Positions 20,315 through 32,845 of a stretch of 64,000 nucleotides of DNA are shown here, in pieces. Below the pieces are notes generated by a model that saw only the letters and a list, made by a program, of their open reading frames with translations, was not told the DNA's origin and made no database searches. The position numbers and the translations under genes are program-made. Location: the NCBI GenBank assembly GCA_963678675.1, contig OY783194.1, positions 14,677,812-14,741,811 on the forward strand, in the 5' to 3' direction. This DNA comes from Xiphydria camelus (lineage: Eukaryota; Arthropoda; Insecta; Hymenoptera; Xiphydriidae). Positions within the stretch are counted from its first letter, which is position 1, and the number at the start of each line of letters is the position of its first letter.

Positions 20315-21180
20315 TTAATTTAAATTTAGCCGTAAGTTGCAATCTTGCAATCGTTTACACACTTTTTCTTTAATTTTCCGAATGCTGTTCCTCAGTCTTT
20401 CCTGATATGTATATACGCATATGTTTGTATTTGTACTATTGTCTAGATACGCAATAACACCGTTAATCCAACTCAAACACTCGTCCATTTTACGCTGTAT
20501 GTCTGCTGGTGCTGGTGAGATTCCTTCGGGTATTTTTGTGTATCTATACAAGCCCCCTTATGTGTAATTACCGTTAACAATTCCGCACTTTCATCGTCGA
20601 CTGCAAATTGCATATACGCATATTTGAGACCCAATTCGGAAAAAATTTACCACCTTGCAGTTTTGCGAAAATTTCATCTATAGTGTGCAACGGGTATTTA
20701 TCTATGTATAAGTAGATGCGGAATTATAATGTCAGTTTAAAATCTCCGCAAAATCGTATTTCATTGTTGCCCTTCAATACTGGAACGATAGACGTTGCCC
20801 ACTTTGACACATCCACCCGTTTTAAATGTCCTAATTCGACTAACCTGTCTATTTCTTTTTCGAGCATTAGTCGTAATGCATATGTAGTACACACACATGT
20901 CTGCATTTTAATGCTATTGGCGGCGTATTTTCTTTCACGTGGATTTTAGTTGTACTCTTATTGTGTATAATCCAGGTGAGTCGCTAAATAATGTAGGAAA
21001 TTGTCGAGCTAGATAATCACACAAGGTTTCTTCGATCTTGTTTACTGCATTCGAATCGAATTTCGGTATAGTTAAAGGCCACGCGCTGAACTGTGTAAGC
21101 CATTCTCGGCCCATTAGCGCTGGTCCTGTTCCCGGCAAAACAAAGCATTTCAATATTCTCGTCGTATTACACAGCTCCAC
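20315..21180 (-). pseudogene. gypsy protease-RT fragment, broken
   Basis: Minus-strand pieces run in pol order. 21180-20935 gives the C-terminal protease part with LPGTGPALMG followed by the pre-RT linker. 20906-20724 gives the first RT boxes (EKEIDRLVELG, then WATSIVPVLK). 20551-20315 gives the palm with EGISPAPADIQRKMDE and a catalytic box reading YLDN instead of YLDD. Frames shift between the pieces, and the second catalytic Asp is lost. The upstream side is cut by a fold-back element at 21169. It differs from the element at 13.5-16.4 kb. Confidence 0.75.
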
Positions 21181-22180
21181 AAAAAAAATCGAAAAAATGC
21201 TTCCTCTGACCAGACCAGTATATCTTTATATTTTTGGGGTCGCTGAATCCGAATCCGGTGTCCGTTTGTCTCCATCACGTCACTTTTTTTTTAATCTCAA
21301 AAAACCATCAATAGATCATGATTTTAAAAAAGTTAATGGACTTAAACCAAATTCACTATAGGGGGTTTTTTGGGTCGCTGATCACGAATCTGAAATCAGA
21401 TTTCAAAAATTCAAGATGGCGGATCCAATATAGCGGACGAGATTGTTGAAAATCGACGGATTAATGCCGAATTTGGTATAAGAGGGTTTTTTAGGTCGCT
21501 GATCATGAATCTGAAGTCAGATTTAAAACATTCAAGATGGCGGATCCAATATGGAGGACGTGATTTTCGAAAATCGACGGATTCATGCCAAATTTGGTAT
21601 AGGGGTTTTTTTCGATCGCTGATGACGAATGTAATGTTATATTTACAAAAATTCAATTTTCGAAAATCTCGTCCTCCATATTGGATCCGCCATCTTGAAT
21701 TTTTAAAATCTGACTTCAGATTCATGATCAGCGACCCAAAAAATCCCCTTATACCACATTCGGCATGAATCCGTCGATTTTCAAAAATCTCGTCCGCCAT
21801 ATTGGATCCATCTTGAATTTTTGAAATCCGATTTCAGATTCGTGATCAGCGACCCAAAAAAACCACTATAGCGAATTTGGTTTAAGTCCATTAACTTTTT
21901 GAAAATCATGATCTATTGATGGTTTTTTGAGATTAAAAAAAATGTGACGTGATCGAGACAAATGGACACCGGATTCGGATTCAGCGACCTCAAAAATATA
22001 TAGGAATAATAATCTGAATCGATTTGACTATTTTCCCAGGATTTTACCTTGAAATGACCTTGAACGTGACGTGATGGAGACAAACGGACCAGATTCGGAT
22101 TCAGCGACCCCAAAAACATAAAGATATACTGGTCTGGTCAGAGGAAGCATTTTTTCGATTTTTTTTTGTGGAGCTGTGTT
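21169..22180. mobile_element. Fold-back element with GTCGCTGA / 'aagatggcggatcca' units
   Basis: ACACAGCTCCACAAAAAAAA at 21170 is the complement of the sequence ending near 22179, and the arms of about 330 bp keep matching inward. The middle holds four or five units of about 115 bp, each with GGGTCGCTGATCACGAATCT and CAAGATGGCGGATCCAATAT, some inverted. No coding capacity was recognised. The repeated frames here are by-products of the units. Confidence 0.7.
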
Positions 22181-22244
22181 ATTGAACGTGACCTTTGTAA
22201 GTCAATTAGTTCGCCCAGTAGTACAAGGAAATAGTACTTTTTAG

Positions 22245-22995
22245 AAGAAATAATGTATAAAGTTTTCATATTACGTAAATTATGTTCCTAATAATATGGA
22301 GTAGGAATAAATCCCCAAAAAGTTCCCATGTGGCCGATGTCCGCAACATCCCTTATTTTGCAAAAAACCACCCCCGAATGGTACATTGTGCCGGTTTTTC
22401 TCAATTTCCTCGTAAACTGTTATTCAAACGGAAAAAATATATACAACCAAAAATATTTGCCATTAAATTCTACACAAAAACTATTCTATAAGTATTTTAG
22501 CTAATCCTCTCTGAATTTCCGCAAATAACGTTCAAAGTTAGGTGTAGTTTTTAACATGTAAAATGTGGCTTTAATTGTAGTGATTTTCATAGTTCTAGTG
22601 CTATAATATTGCTACGTAAGTATTATCTAAGTCAAATTTTAAAATTTGAAAGGGATTTTAGAGTATTATAACTATGCATTTAAGGGCTTGCTAAAAACTA
22701 CCCTTAACTTTAAACGTATTTTGCGAGAATTCAGTATAAGGATTAGATAATATATTTATACAATAGTTTTTGCGTAGAATTTAATGGCGAATATTTTTAG
22801 TTCTATACATTTTTTACGTTTGAACCGGTTTACAAGAAAATTGAGAAAAACCGGCATAATGTACGATCCGGGGGTGGTTTTTTAAAAAAATAAGGGATGT
22901 TGCGGATACTGGACAATTGGGAACTTTATAGGGTTTTGTTCCTGATCCCATTGGGAAAATGTATACGTAATATGAAAACTTTATAAACTATTTCT
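22245..22995. mobile_element. 750-bp fold-back element
   Basis: The left end at about 22245 (AATAATGTATAAAGTTTTCA) pairs with the right end at about 22995. The arms include CATCCCTTATTTTGCAAAAA and its complement, and the similarity continues nearly to the centre. It splits an endonuclease-like fragment from anything upstream. No ORF. Confidence 0.7.
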
Positions 22996-23011
22996 CCTAT
23001 TCCATGTTTAT

Positions 23012-23470
23012 ATGTTTAATTTACGTGTACTATACCTATCTCTTCGACAAATGAGTACAATAGATGTGAGTACATGTACCATTGAAGATATCTGTGCTGC
23101 AAGATGTCGTCTTGATAATGGACAATTCATGTCAATTCATATTATCGAATTCATTCATCACGTTTTGTGTTACACACCAGGTGGTGCAGCATTACTAAGA
23201 AAGGACTGAGGGACTCTACCAATGATACTGAGCGGTGACTTCAATATCCAGTTCTCCGAAGGTCTCATTTACTTTTTGGCTAGAGAATTCAATTTAAAAT
23301 TCAACAATAATTTGAATATTCCAACTACCAGGTCGGGTACAACAATTGATGCTGTATTCTCTAGGAATCTAGAAAATATTAACACCCAAACGTTTGTGTC
23401 GCATTTTAGCTATAATAAGCTAATTGCCACTATAATAGACACTGATAATTCTATGGATACATATTCATAA
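23012..23470 (+). pseudogene. EEP-type endonuclease fragment
   Basis: Two plus-strand frames (23012-23209 and 23222-23470) form one decayed domain. The second carries LSGDFNI, the metal-binding box of endonuclease/exonuclease/phosphatase enzymes, and a TTRSGTTIDAVFSR segment containing the later catalytic Asp. From memory the wording resembles the endonuclease at the C-terminus of Helitron2/Helentron-type proteins in arthropods, but a LINE origin is possible. A frame change near 23210 and the missing C-terminus show that it is dead. Confidence 0.55.
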
Positions 23471-24529
23471 AAAATTAGGAACTAATCACCGTAATTGATT
23501 CATGTTCTTCTCAAATTGAATAACGAATTTCTTGTAAAGTATATTAGAAAATATTAATTTTGAATCGGTTGGTCATTTACTCTCATACCCTTATCCTTAC
23601 TATTGCCAATTATTATTTCTTATTCAATAAAAAAATACTAATAATTTACTCTACCTATAACTCATAAGCAAGAAGTTTAAGTTTCACTTCTGTCGTGCGT
23701 GGACTCCACTCACGCTGCTTTTTTTCAAATACCTATAATAAAGTATGGACAGCGATAGCGACTTTAGAATTTTATCGACACAGAATCCCACCGCAGATCT
23801 AAATCAATCCCGATATACTCCATAAGTGCGATGCTGCTCGCAGATGACGGATGTCTTTTATTTTTAAAAAACTTTAATTGCCATCTATACTCCTTACTTA
23901 CATATTCGAATTCAGTTTTAAAAATCTATAATAGCCGGCGATTGTACTTTATGACACTATAAGTTTTGAAAAAGTTTGGATCAGATTTTATGGAGATATG
24001 CTCGACGCGATGAGATTTAATCTATTCTATTGAACTTAATTGTACCGCAAGATATAATCAGTGATTGTTATAAATCTTTTTATACTAAATCTAATTCTGT
24101 AAGCCTGAAGTGGCTGGCATATCAAGTTTTTGAGAAAAAACAGGCGCTTGTCAAACATGAATAGTATCGCATATACGAGCACCTCGATAAAATTTAGCCC
24201 ATATTTGTTTCAGTTATATTACATCGTAAAAGATAGTCAATGCTTTTTGTAGAGTTCTTAACGCTGAATCCGAATCCGTAGACTGTGCAAAGACAGCACA
24301 TCGAGTTTTTGAAAGAAGTGAAATAGAAGACTTCCTGAAGTGCGATTTTCGTGATATTCGCGCCATCTTTTTAAAAATTTAACGTGCCAGAGCAAAATGA
24401 AAAGAGGATTAAGATGAGTAAGTGAAATGGGTAAGTAATCCAGACACTCAAGTGCTCTAAATTACGTAACCTATTTGATTTTAATTCCCATGATTTTTTT
24501 GTTGACCAATATTATTAATTCACTGATAA
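23471..24529. other. Unassigned spacer
   Basis: I looked on the minus strand for the next aminopeptidase exon and did not find it. No repeats stand out. Confidence 0.35.
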
Positions 24530-24790
24530 AATTGAAGAGGTGAGTGGATGAAGGTGTTATATAACATTTTTGTAAAAAATGAGATCACTCAGTGGATGAA
24601 AGTGTTATGTCCGAATGTAACTTCTGGTAAATCTTGGATAGCTCTAATGCCATTCAAAAGCCAGATATTACATGAAGTATTTTTAGTATGCCATATGTCT
24701 ACTGCATGGAAGGCGACCTACAAACTCAAATATCTCAGAACCAACTTTTTGTTACATAACACCTTCATCCACTCACCTCTTCAATTATTT
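24530..24790. mobile_element. MITE of about 255 bp
   Basis: AATTGAAGAGGTGAGTGGATG at about 24531 pairs with CATCCACTCACCTCTTCAATT ending at about 24787. The arms are about 45 bp (through GGTGTTATATAACA), and the GAGTGGATGAAGGTGTTAT segment is partly repeated internally at 24590. Non-coding. Confidence 0.7.
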
Positions 24791-25571
24791 TACCAGTCCT
24801 AATGGTTTTAATTTTATGATCATGTTCAAGTCTTATTCAACCAAAATATTCTTTAAGTTCCACAGTATTAAATATTTAATATACAAGTGTGAGATTTAGC
24901 GACTGTTATTTTGAAAAATTTTGATAAACTTGAATGAATAAATCGACTACGACAATAATCAACAATGACAGATACAGTTTTTTTATAATCAAAATATTCA
25001 GATCAAGAAAGATCTCAGCAAATGTTTGTGTTCAGATGAATGTACCTGAACAACTTCCATTTACTTACGTGTAATTGAAAGACATATTTAATTGTTATCC
25101 GATGAAGTATTTGAAGAATGATGAATTATTGTATAAATTCTGAATGAGATACGATTTATTTGAACCTTAAATATAGTTAAAATATACCAGAAAAAAATAC
25201 AAAAACGTTAAAAGATTATTGACCCAACATAGTGGTCTACTGTTCGGTAGGGTAAAGCGAAAATGCTTTCATGTAGAAAAAAGGTCTCATTTTGTAGACC
25301 AGTGTTATAAGACGTTGTGTAATTGTCATTTAATAAACAGGTGCTCGCTTGAAGACGTTTCAAATCAGGACCGAAGCGTGTAACGAATTAAATAATCTGT
25401 TATTAAATCATTACCGGCTTATAAGGTGTTGTCACACTTTATCCTTTATTATATAATAAGAAGCTATTAAACTTTTCATCCACTTATATTTATTAATTAT
25501 TCTTATAATTTATGTACTGCTTTCTACCGAAGATCTTAAGCAAGGTTATTCCGGTTCTATAAAATACTTAC
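24791..25571. other. Aminopeptidase intron, nothing recognised
   Basis: This is minus-strand sequence downstream of the 25572-25653 exon. No next exon or mobile-element end was recognised. Confidence 0.35.
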
Positions 25572-25653
25572 TTTTGGTTTAAGTAGTTGGTCAGTCCTCG
25601 TTTAAAAACTTCAGTTGTTAGAAAGTGGTCCATCATACGAATAATTGAAGCCC
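25572..25653 (-). CDS. Aminopeptidase N (M1), internal exon after the zinc site
   Basis: On the minus strand TTTTACAG is followed by this exon, which ends before GTAAGTATT. It encodes ASIIRMMDHFLTTEVFKRGL and a few more residues. This is the stretch that follows ISYGKG in M1 aminopeptidases, after the HExxH zinc site. The phase fits: the 50005-50161 exon ends with one base of a Gly codon and this exon begins with the other two. The exon is only 82 bp and lies 24.4 kb downstream of its predecessor. The next exon (the DLW..WTLQ region in the family) was not found in the window. Confidence 0.85.
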
Positions 25654-26120
25654 CTGTAAAATAAAATGAATTTAGATTAATGTATTTTGTCGGTACTCTA
25701 ATTCTATTATAAGCCTTTGAAAAAAAAGTTATTTAACCCTCTAGTGGCCATTCTGGGTGTCTAGCAACCCATAGTAGGCCTCTTATGTTTACGGATTGAC
25801 TGGCATAGGGGACTACCATAGGTATAAGAAGATTGCTCCAGTGGGTTGTCAACATTTTTTGTTTTGCAGTTTTTACTGCAATTGTACACTTCGACTAGTT
25901 TTCTAAGTATACGTAAAGTATAGAAAATATATTATCTCGACTTTCTCTCAATTGGAGAATTCATTGTACATAATATATATTACAACAACTGAAGGAACCG
26001 TTAATGGTGAAACAGCTCGATAAGATTGTAGTTGTCAGCGCTGAATTATATGGGTTTTTTATAATTATCTTAGGTCCCAGAAGAATACAGGTGCAGCAAA
26101 ATATCGATGCTGTGCTAGAA

Positions 26121-27088
26121 ATCAAGAGACACGGCAGTGTCTCGCGGCATGTTCGTTCAAGTAGTTTCGCGCTCAGACACGACAGCGCTCATGTCGCGAG
26201 CGCGCGCACCCGTGTCTCTTTACACCACAAATATCTGCCCCCTGCACCCCTCAATTTTTACGTCGAATTTTCTCAATAAATATACGGTTATAACCAAAAC
26301 TATGCTTAGTTACGCCATATAAATTGACTATTCTCTATTGATAGAGACCAGAATAAATGTTATAAGTTACATATTAACAGAGATTCTTCCTTAGCAACGC
26401 GAAAACACGCCCCTTGCGCCTAAAAGTCGAGAATCCGATTTCTCGGGCGATATATTGTATATGTCAAAATCTCACAAAAATTCCGCCTACCTTCGGGGAT
26501 AGTCGGCCACGATCGGAAATGTGTACACAGATGTGGCCACACGCATACGCCATCAAATATATGTGAGAGTGTGTGAGAGAATATATTCCTTAAATGTTGT
26601 GTATTTTCAGTTAATCAAATCAAGAGACACGGTAGTGTCTCGCGGCATGTTCATTCAAGTCGTCAGAACGACGCCGCCAGCGCTGTCGCCGCGAACACCC
26701 GTGTATCTTTACAGGAAAAATGTCTGCCCCCTTCACCCCTCAATTTTAACATCGAATTTTCTCAATAAATATACGGTTATAACCAAAACTATGCTTAGTT
26801 ACGCCATATAAATCGACTATTCTCTATCGATAGAGACCAGAGTAAATGTTGTAAGTTACATATTAACAGATATTTTTCCTTAGCAACGCGAAGCCACGCC
26901 CCTCGCGCCTCGAAAGTCGAGAATCCGATTTCTCGGGCGATGTATATATGTCAAAATCTCACAAAAATTCCGCCTGTCTTCGGCGATATTCGGCCATGGT
27001 CGGAAATGTGTACACAGATGCGGCCACACGCATACGCCATCAAAAATATATGTGAGAGTGTGTGAGAGAATATATTCCTTGAATGTTT
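26121..27088. repeat. Tandem duplication, unit about 475 bp
   Basis: 26121-26598 and 26619-27088 are direct copies. Each starts ATCAAGAGACACGG, passes CTCAATAAATATACGGTTAT and ends GAGAGAATATATTCCTT. Identity is about 90%, and 20 bp lies between them. The ORFs at 26004-26811 are frames across this repeat and do not resemble known proteins. The copies could be two LTRs left after loss of an internal region, but no primer-binding site is visible. Confidence 0.75.
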
Positions 27089-27190
27089 AGTTGTTTTTCA
27101 AAATTAATAAAATATTTCCATTCGCGAAACGATTTCCCTCGCATTTTTTCGATCCTCGGACGCGCTTGTTAATAAAAAGTAAACAGATTT

Positions 27191-28498
27191 AACAGCTAGC
27201 TATTATCAAATCGTTTGGATTTTTTTTTAATAATCAAGATAGTGCACGGAAGTAGTGTTATTTTTCTCTGGTTGCTGGTGCATGAAGAGCAGGAAAGGAG
27301 ACATCTGTATCTCGGAAGAAGTGGCATCAGATAAGTTACTTCCTAACTGACTGTCTTAACCTCATTTTCATCCCTTATACAGAACAAATATCTTGTGGTT
27401 ATTCTATTTTTTGTTTTCAGCGCCATACGAGAACGGGACGGATTGATGGAAATTTGATTTTTCTTCGCAGTCAAAAATCAACCTAGGTAGAAAAGAATTC
27501 TCTAGAATTGCGGTACAATTCCACGGTATGAATATCAGGTTCTACCGACATGACATGCTTCGACAAGGTCTGTATCAACTTTAGCGGTATATTGGGGGCA
27601 CTGCACTAATCCTGTGGCACATTTTTCTATCTAGGAAAGCATATTATTATGGTAGTACAGCTGTACAGCGTTCCGATAATATATAATTGGAACTTTTGAT
27701 AATACGAAAGGGGGAATATATCGATAAAGAAAAGATAATGAAATAATTACTTCATTATTTTAATCCAATTCTATCGTATATCTTACTTTTCTACCACGGC
27801 TTTCCCAGATAGAAAAATGTGCCACAGGATTAGTGCAGTGTCCCCAATATAATGCTAAAGTTGATACAGACCTTGTCGAAGCATGTCATGTCGGTAGAAT
27901 TTGATATTCCTACCGTGGCATTGTAACGCAGAGTTCTAGAAATTTTTAATTCCGGCATATTGGAGGTAAAAAATGCATGTATACTGTCAGTACGGGAAGA
28001 CGGTATATTATCGGAACGCTGTACAGCTGTACTACCATAATAATATGCTTTCCCAGATAGAAAAATGTGCCACAGGATTAGTGCAGTGCCCCCAATATAC
28101 CGCTAAAGTTGATACAGACCTTGTCGAAGCATGCCATGTCGGTAGAACCTGATATTCATACCGTGGCATTGTACCGCAATTCTAGGGAATTCTTTTCTAC
28201 CTAGGTTGATTTTTGACTGCGAAGAAAAATCAAATTTCCATCAATCCGCCCCGTTCTCGTATGGCGCTGAAAACAAAAAATAGAATTACCACAAAGATAT
28301 TTGTTCTGTATAAGGGATGAAAATGAGGTTAAGGCAGTCAATTAGGAAGTAACTTATCTAATGCCACTTCTTCCGAAATACAGATGTCTCCTTTCCTGCT
28401 CTTCATGCACCAGCAACCAGAGAAAAATGACACTGCTTCCGTGCACTATCTTGATTATTTAAAAAAAATCCAAACGATTTGATAATAGCTAGCTGTCA
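27191..28498. repeat. 1.3 kb inverted repeat carrying three MITE family A copies
   Basis: AACAGCTAGCTATTATCAAA at 27191 pairs with its complement ending at 28498. The arms of about 490 bp match with few differences. Family A MITEs lie in the left arm (27489-27640), the right arm (28047-28205) and the centre (27806-27960). The flanks with TTCGATCCTCGGACGCGCTT recur at 29815. The structure looks like an inverted duplication of a segment that already held a MITE, with a later MITE in between. Confidence 0.75.
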
Positions 28499-29061
28499 GA
28501 GCATCTGTCACATTCACCACTATTGATATGACCGATGTTTTTCGGACTGAAGCGTCTATTTGGTTCGTGTCCCTGCTATTTGGTTCAAATCTCTGCTATT
28601 TGGTTCGAGTACCGGCTGTCGGTATTGTCACCGAATTTTAGGGAACCATCTTGGAATTTTAGGGAACCATATTAGAATTTTAGGGAACCATCTTGGATCC
28701 GATGGCGCCAACCGATATGCAATGTGCTACGCTGGCGTGTAGGTATTGAAAGGGACAGATTGTATGTAACAACATACATACAGGGTCAGTCGCTCTATAC
28801 ACGCCAGCAAATGGGTTGCATATCGCTAGGCTCTTAGGAGATACCGATGATTACTGTACCTTAAAAGTCATCTTTTTACGGACAGGACTTGAGCTAGATC
28901 CTCTTCGGTTGCACCTGTACGAGATGACATGTCAGAAAATCGTGAGTCTTCATGAAAATCTTCTAACCTACTCGTTCTGCAATAATACACTTAGTAATAA
29001 AAAGCTATTCTCCTACATGTACGTATTTTCCTCATGAATAAATTCCAAAAAGTAGTGAAAT
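28499..29061. repeat. Repeat segment with fragments of the ACACGCCAGC family
   Basis: AATTTTAGGGAACCAT occurs three times in tandem at 28635-28690. CGATATGCAA..GCTGGCGTGTAGG (about 28710-28745) and ATACACGCCAGC (28797) match the ends of the 161-bp MITE at 15610. The 73-codon frame at 28816-29037 is repeated in decayed form near 33270 and 33960, so it is repeat-derived. Confidence 0.5.
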
Positions 29062-29786
29062 CCCCCCACAAAAACAGATTCTCTGTAAAAAAGGGCGGCA
29101 TGTTCATTCAGTGCCAACAAAAATTGATACGTAAAATACTCTCCAAAAAAAATTTGAAATCAATTAAGATCGCCATGTTCAAGAGTTATATATAAAAAGT
29201 AAAAGGCATCATTTGAAAGGGAAATTATTGTAAATCAAGTGACTACAAAATTCGACTAAAGAAATTTATAAAAAAATTTTAATAAAAAAGAACTTACCGC
29301 GTTTTTTCACTTCAAAATAAAAAATTCACACAGAATTATACTCGATGTTTATGCACTTATGATTTTAAAAAATTCATACACTTATATGATACCACCAGTA
29401 TACCGAATGTCGTACGAGAAACCGATCCGACGGGGGCCTTCTGAATTTCTCTGAATTTGACTTCGGCAGTGCAATTTATGAATCACTCTAACACCGTCCA
29501 AGCACTACCAATTATTCGGTATAGTGGACAAAATATGAAAACTTAAACGCGGCAAGTTCTTTTTTATTAAAATTTTTTTATAAATTTCTTTAGTCGAATT
29601 TTGTAGTCACTTGATTTACAATAATTTCCCTTTCAAATGATGCCTTTTACTTTTTATATATAACTCTTGAACGTGGCGATCTTAATTGATTTCAAATCTT
29701 TTTTGGAGAGTATTTTCCGTATCAATTTTTGTTGGCACTGAATGAACATGCCGCCTTTTTTTACAGAGAATCTGTTTTTGTGGGGG
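29062..29786. mobile_element. Fold-back family B, copy 1
   Basis: CCCCCACAAAAACAGATTCT at 29065 pairs with the complement ending at 29786, with arms of about 270 bp. The second copy is at 32168-32845, also with its flank (AAATTCCAAAAAGTAGTGAA). The unique middle differs between the copies. Confidence 0.8.
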
Positions 29787-31210
29787 TATTTCCATACGCG
29801 AAACGATTAACCTCGCGTTTATTTCGATCCTCGGACGCGCTTGTTAATAAAATGTAAAAATTCAGTGTAATCGGAGTTGTGAATCTCAATAGTGGTGAAT
29901 GTAACAGACGCTCCGTATAGTTTAAAAATCGTTTGTATTTTCTTCGATAATCGAGATAGTGAACGGATGCAGTACTGTGTTTTTCTGGTTGCCTGTGAAT
30001 AAAGAGCAGGAAAGGAGACGGCAGTATCTCAGAAGAATTGTCATCAGATAAGTTTAATTGCCATCTGACAGCTTTAACCTCACTTTCGATGGAAGGAGAA
30101 TTATCTTTGTGATAATTCTATTTTTTGTTTCAGGGTCATGCGAGCACGATACGAATTGATGGCTTTTCTTCTCTGTCACAATCAAAACCGTGGGAGAAAA
30201 ATAGGAGATGCAATGGAATTGGATCACAACAATCAAGTAATTACTTTATCATTATTTTTTCTCTATCGATATATTTCCTCTTTCGTACTATTACAAGTTC
30301 CAATTTACACACCGACCTGTCAAACCTGAAGTGTACATGTACCTCACTTCTATTTCATTTGTTCTTCGCCTCCGTTGTAACGACAGTCAATGAGGAATCA
30401 CTGATACCGATTAGGATTCGAGAGTTATTCCTTATTCTTTCTAGCACAGCATCGATATTTTACGGCACCTGTTTTCTTCTGGGACTTCCTAAAATAATAA
30501 TAAAAACCCCATATGATTGTTATTTACAATTTGTTACAGATTGTATGCGAACCCGAGGGGGTTTCTTTCGACCGAGGGATCATCCACTTGTTGTTCCAAG
30601 AACCAGTTTTATTAGTTCATTCGGCGAGCTGGATCTGCTGTCTCGAGTGCATGACACAGCCCGAATACTCGTCGAGGTTTATTCCTTACACTTAACACAC
30701 ACACTTCCATGTCCACTTCATGTTCGATAGGTTGGTATATAAATTGGAATTTCTGATAGTATAATACGAAAGAGGAAATATATCGATAAAGGAAAAATAA
30801 TAATAAAGTAGTTACTACATTATTGTAATCCAATTCCATTGTGTCCCTTACTTTTCTGCCACGATTTTTATCGTTAACAGTGAAGAAAAATGAAATGTAT
30901 TGGTTGATCCATCTACTATCAACAATCAAAGTCGTGGCAGAAAAATAAGGGATACAATGGAATCGGATTACAATAATGGAGTAACTACTTTATTTATTTT
31001 TTCTCTTTATCGATATATTTCCTTTTTCGTATTATACTATCACACAAGTTCCAATTTATATACCGACCTGTCAAACATGAAGTGTACATGTACCTCACTT
31101 CTATTTCACCTTTTCTTAGCCTCTAGTGTAGCGATGGAAATTACAAAATATCATCATTTACACCCCACAAAGCACGTTTTTGCAAGCAACATTTCTGTAA
31201 CATTCCTACA
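29787..31210. repeat. Complex repeats, related to 27120-27800
   Basis: 29788-30200 matches the sequence from 27118 (TTCGATCCTCGGACGCGCTT onward). An inverted repeat lies at 30738-31062 with arms of about 125 bp (AAATATATCGATAAAGGAAA and complement). The 201-codon frame at 30125 and the 105-codon frame at 30612 share the RDTMELDYNN-like wording because they lie in copies of the same repeat. I do not call them genes. Confidence 0.55.
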
Positions 31211-32167
31211 ATAGTTTACAATATTCGTGAACATTACCGTATGTTAGAAATATATATTTATCGATAAATTCGCGAATGTTGCAAAACATCATAGAAATAT
31301 TTCGGAATCATTAAGTCGAAAGATCTCCTCGATAAGGTACAGCTCGATAAGATTGTACTTGTTAGGGTTGAATTATATAGGGCTTTTATAATTATTTTAG
31401 GTTGTTCCAGAAGAACACAAGTGCAGCGAAATATCGATATTGTGCTGGAAATTTATTTACGAGTAAGCGGGCGAAATTTCAGCGGTGCATGCAAAAGGAT
31501 TTCTTAAAACTATTCCAACGTCTCGAGTTAATACTTATATGTAACAACATACATACAGGGTCAATCGCTCTATACACGCCAGCAAATGGGTTGCATATCG
31601 CTCGGCGCTTAGGAGATACCGACGATTCCTGTAATTTAATGGTAATTTCGTTACCCCGGACTCAAACCCCGATAGCCCGGACTCAAACCAAAGAGACGTA
31701 TCAATTTGAAAAACATCGGCTAACTTTTAGTGTAGGTTATGGGTGCTCCGAAAAATGTGACAGCTGTTTGTGTTTTTATTATTAATAAATAGAAGCCGTG
31801 CTATTTTTCTGTAGTCATTCATCGAACATAGACAGCGAAAAGGAGTCGAAATGCAATCAGATAAGTTAATTTCTGAATGACTTCATTTAACCGGTTAATC
31901 ATGAAGTTAATTTTAATTAAGTTTAATTTTAATTAAGTCATTAACCGGTTAACTTCATTTAACATTTAACCATGAAGTACATACATGCACCGGAGAAAGC
32001 AGATCCAGCGCGACGAATGAACTATTCCGACTGGTTTTTGGAACGGCAAGGGTCTTCATGAAAATCTTCTAACCTACTCGTTCTGCAGTAATATTTAATA
32101 ATAAAAAACTATTCTCCTACATGTACATATTCTCCTGATGAATAAATTCCAAAAAGTAGTGAAATCC
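31211..32167. repeat. More segments of the same repeat cluster
   Basis: GTGCAGCGAAATATCGATAT (31422) matches 26090. The ATACACGCCAGCAAATGGGTTGCAT at 31574 matches 28797. ATTTCAGCGGTGCATGCAAA (31478) recurs at 32870. AACCTACTCGTTCTGCAGTA recurs at 28970, 32072, 33270 and 34058. A short palindrome around TTAACCGGTTAA lies at 31888-31945. Confidence 0.5.
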
Positions 32168-32515
32168 CCCCACAAACACAGATCCTCTGTAAAAAAGGCG
32201 GCATGTTCATTCAGTGCCAACAAAAATTGATACGTAAAATAATCCCCAAAAAAGATTTGAAATCAATTAAGATCGCCATGTTCAAGATTTATATATAAAA
32301 AGTAAAAGGCATCATTTGAGAGGAAAATTATTGTAAATCAAGTTACAAAAAAATTCGGCTAAAAAATTTATTAAAAAAATTTAATAAAAAAGAACTTGCC
32401 GCGTTTTTTCATTCAAAATAAAAAATTCAGACACCGAATATACTCTGTTTATGCACTTATGATTTTAAATAAATTCATACACTCATATGATACCACCAGT
32501 ATATAGTGGACAAAA

Positions 32516-32611
<96 letters not shown>

Positions 32612-32845
32612 TGCGGCAAGTTCTTTTTTATTAAAATTTTTTAATAAATTTTTTAGCCGAATTTTTTAGTAACTTGATTTACAATAATTTTCCTTTCAAA
32701 TGATGCCTTTTACTTTTTATATATAAATCTTGAACATGGCGATCTTAATTGATATGAAATCTTTTTTGGGGAGTATTTTACGTATCAATTTTTGTTGGCA
32801 CTGAATGAACATGCCACCTTTTTTACAGAGGATCTGTTTTTGTGG
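32168..32845. mobile_element. Fold-back family B, copy 2
   Basis: It has the same arms as 29062-29786. Its centre is occupied by a long CT microsatellite at 32520-32607 in place of the unique middle of copy 1. Confidence 0.8.
32520..32607. repeat. (CT)n microsatellite
   Basis: About 44 uninterrupted CT units near the tip of a fold-back. The 60-codon Ser/Leu frame across it is an artefact. Confidence 0.95.

Noticed and set aside
21411..21800. 129-codon frame with FENRRIH wording and its partners on the other strand
   Set aside because: Frames arise from the repeated 'aagatggcggatcca' units of a fold-back element in both orientations.
23471..25571. Possible next aminopeptidase exon with the DLW / WTLQ wording
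   Set aside because: I looked on the minus strand below 25572 and found no such wording with splice sites, so none is reported.
26004..26811. Similar frames of 91-96 codons
   Set aside because: They cross the tandem 475-bp repeat and do not resemble a protein.
30125..31214. Frames sharing RDTMELDYNN-like wording, 100-200 codons
   Set aside because: They sit in inverted and direct copies of the same non-coding repeat; similarity comes from DNA duplication and they contain no known domain.
32487..32669. Ser/Leu repeat ORF
   Set aside because: It is a translation of a (CT)n microsatellite.
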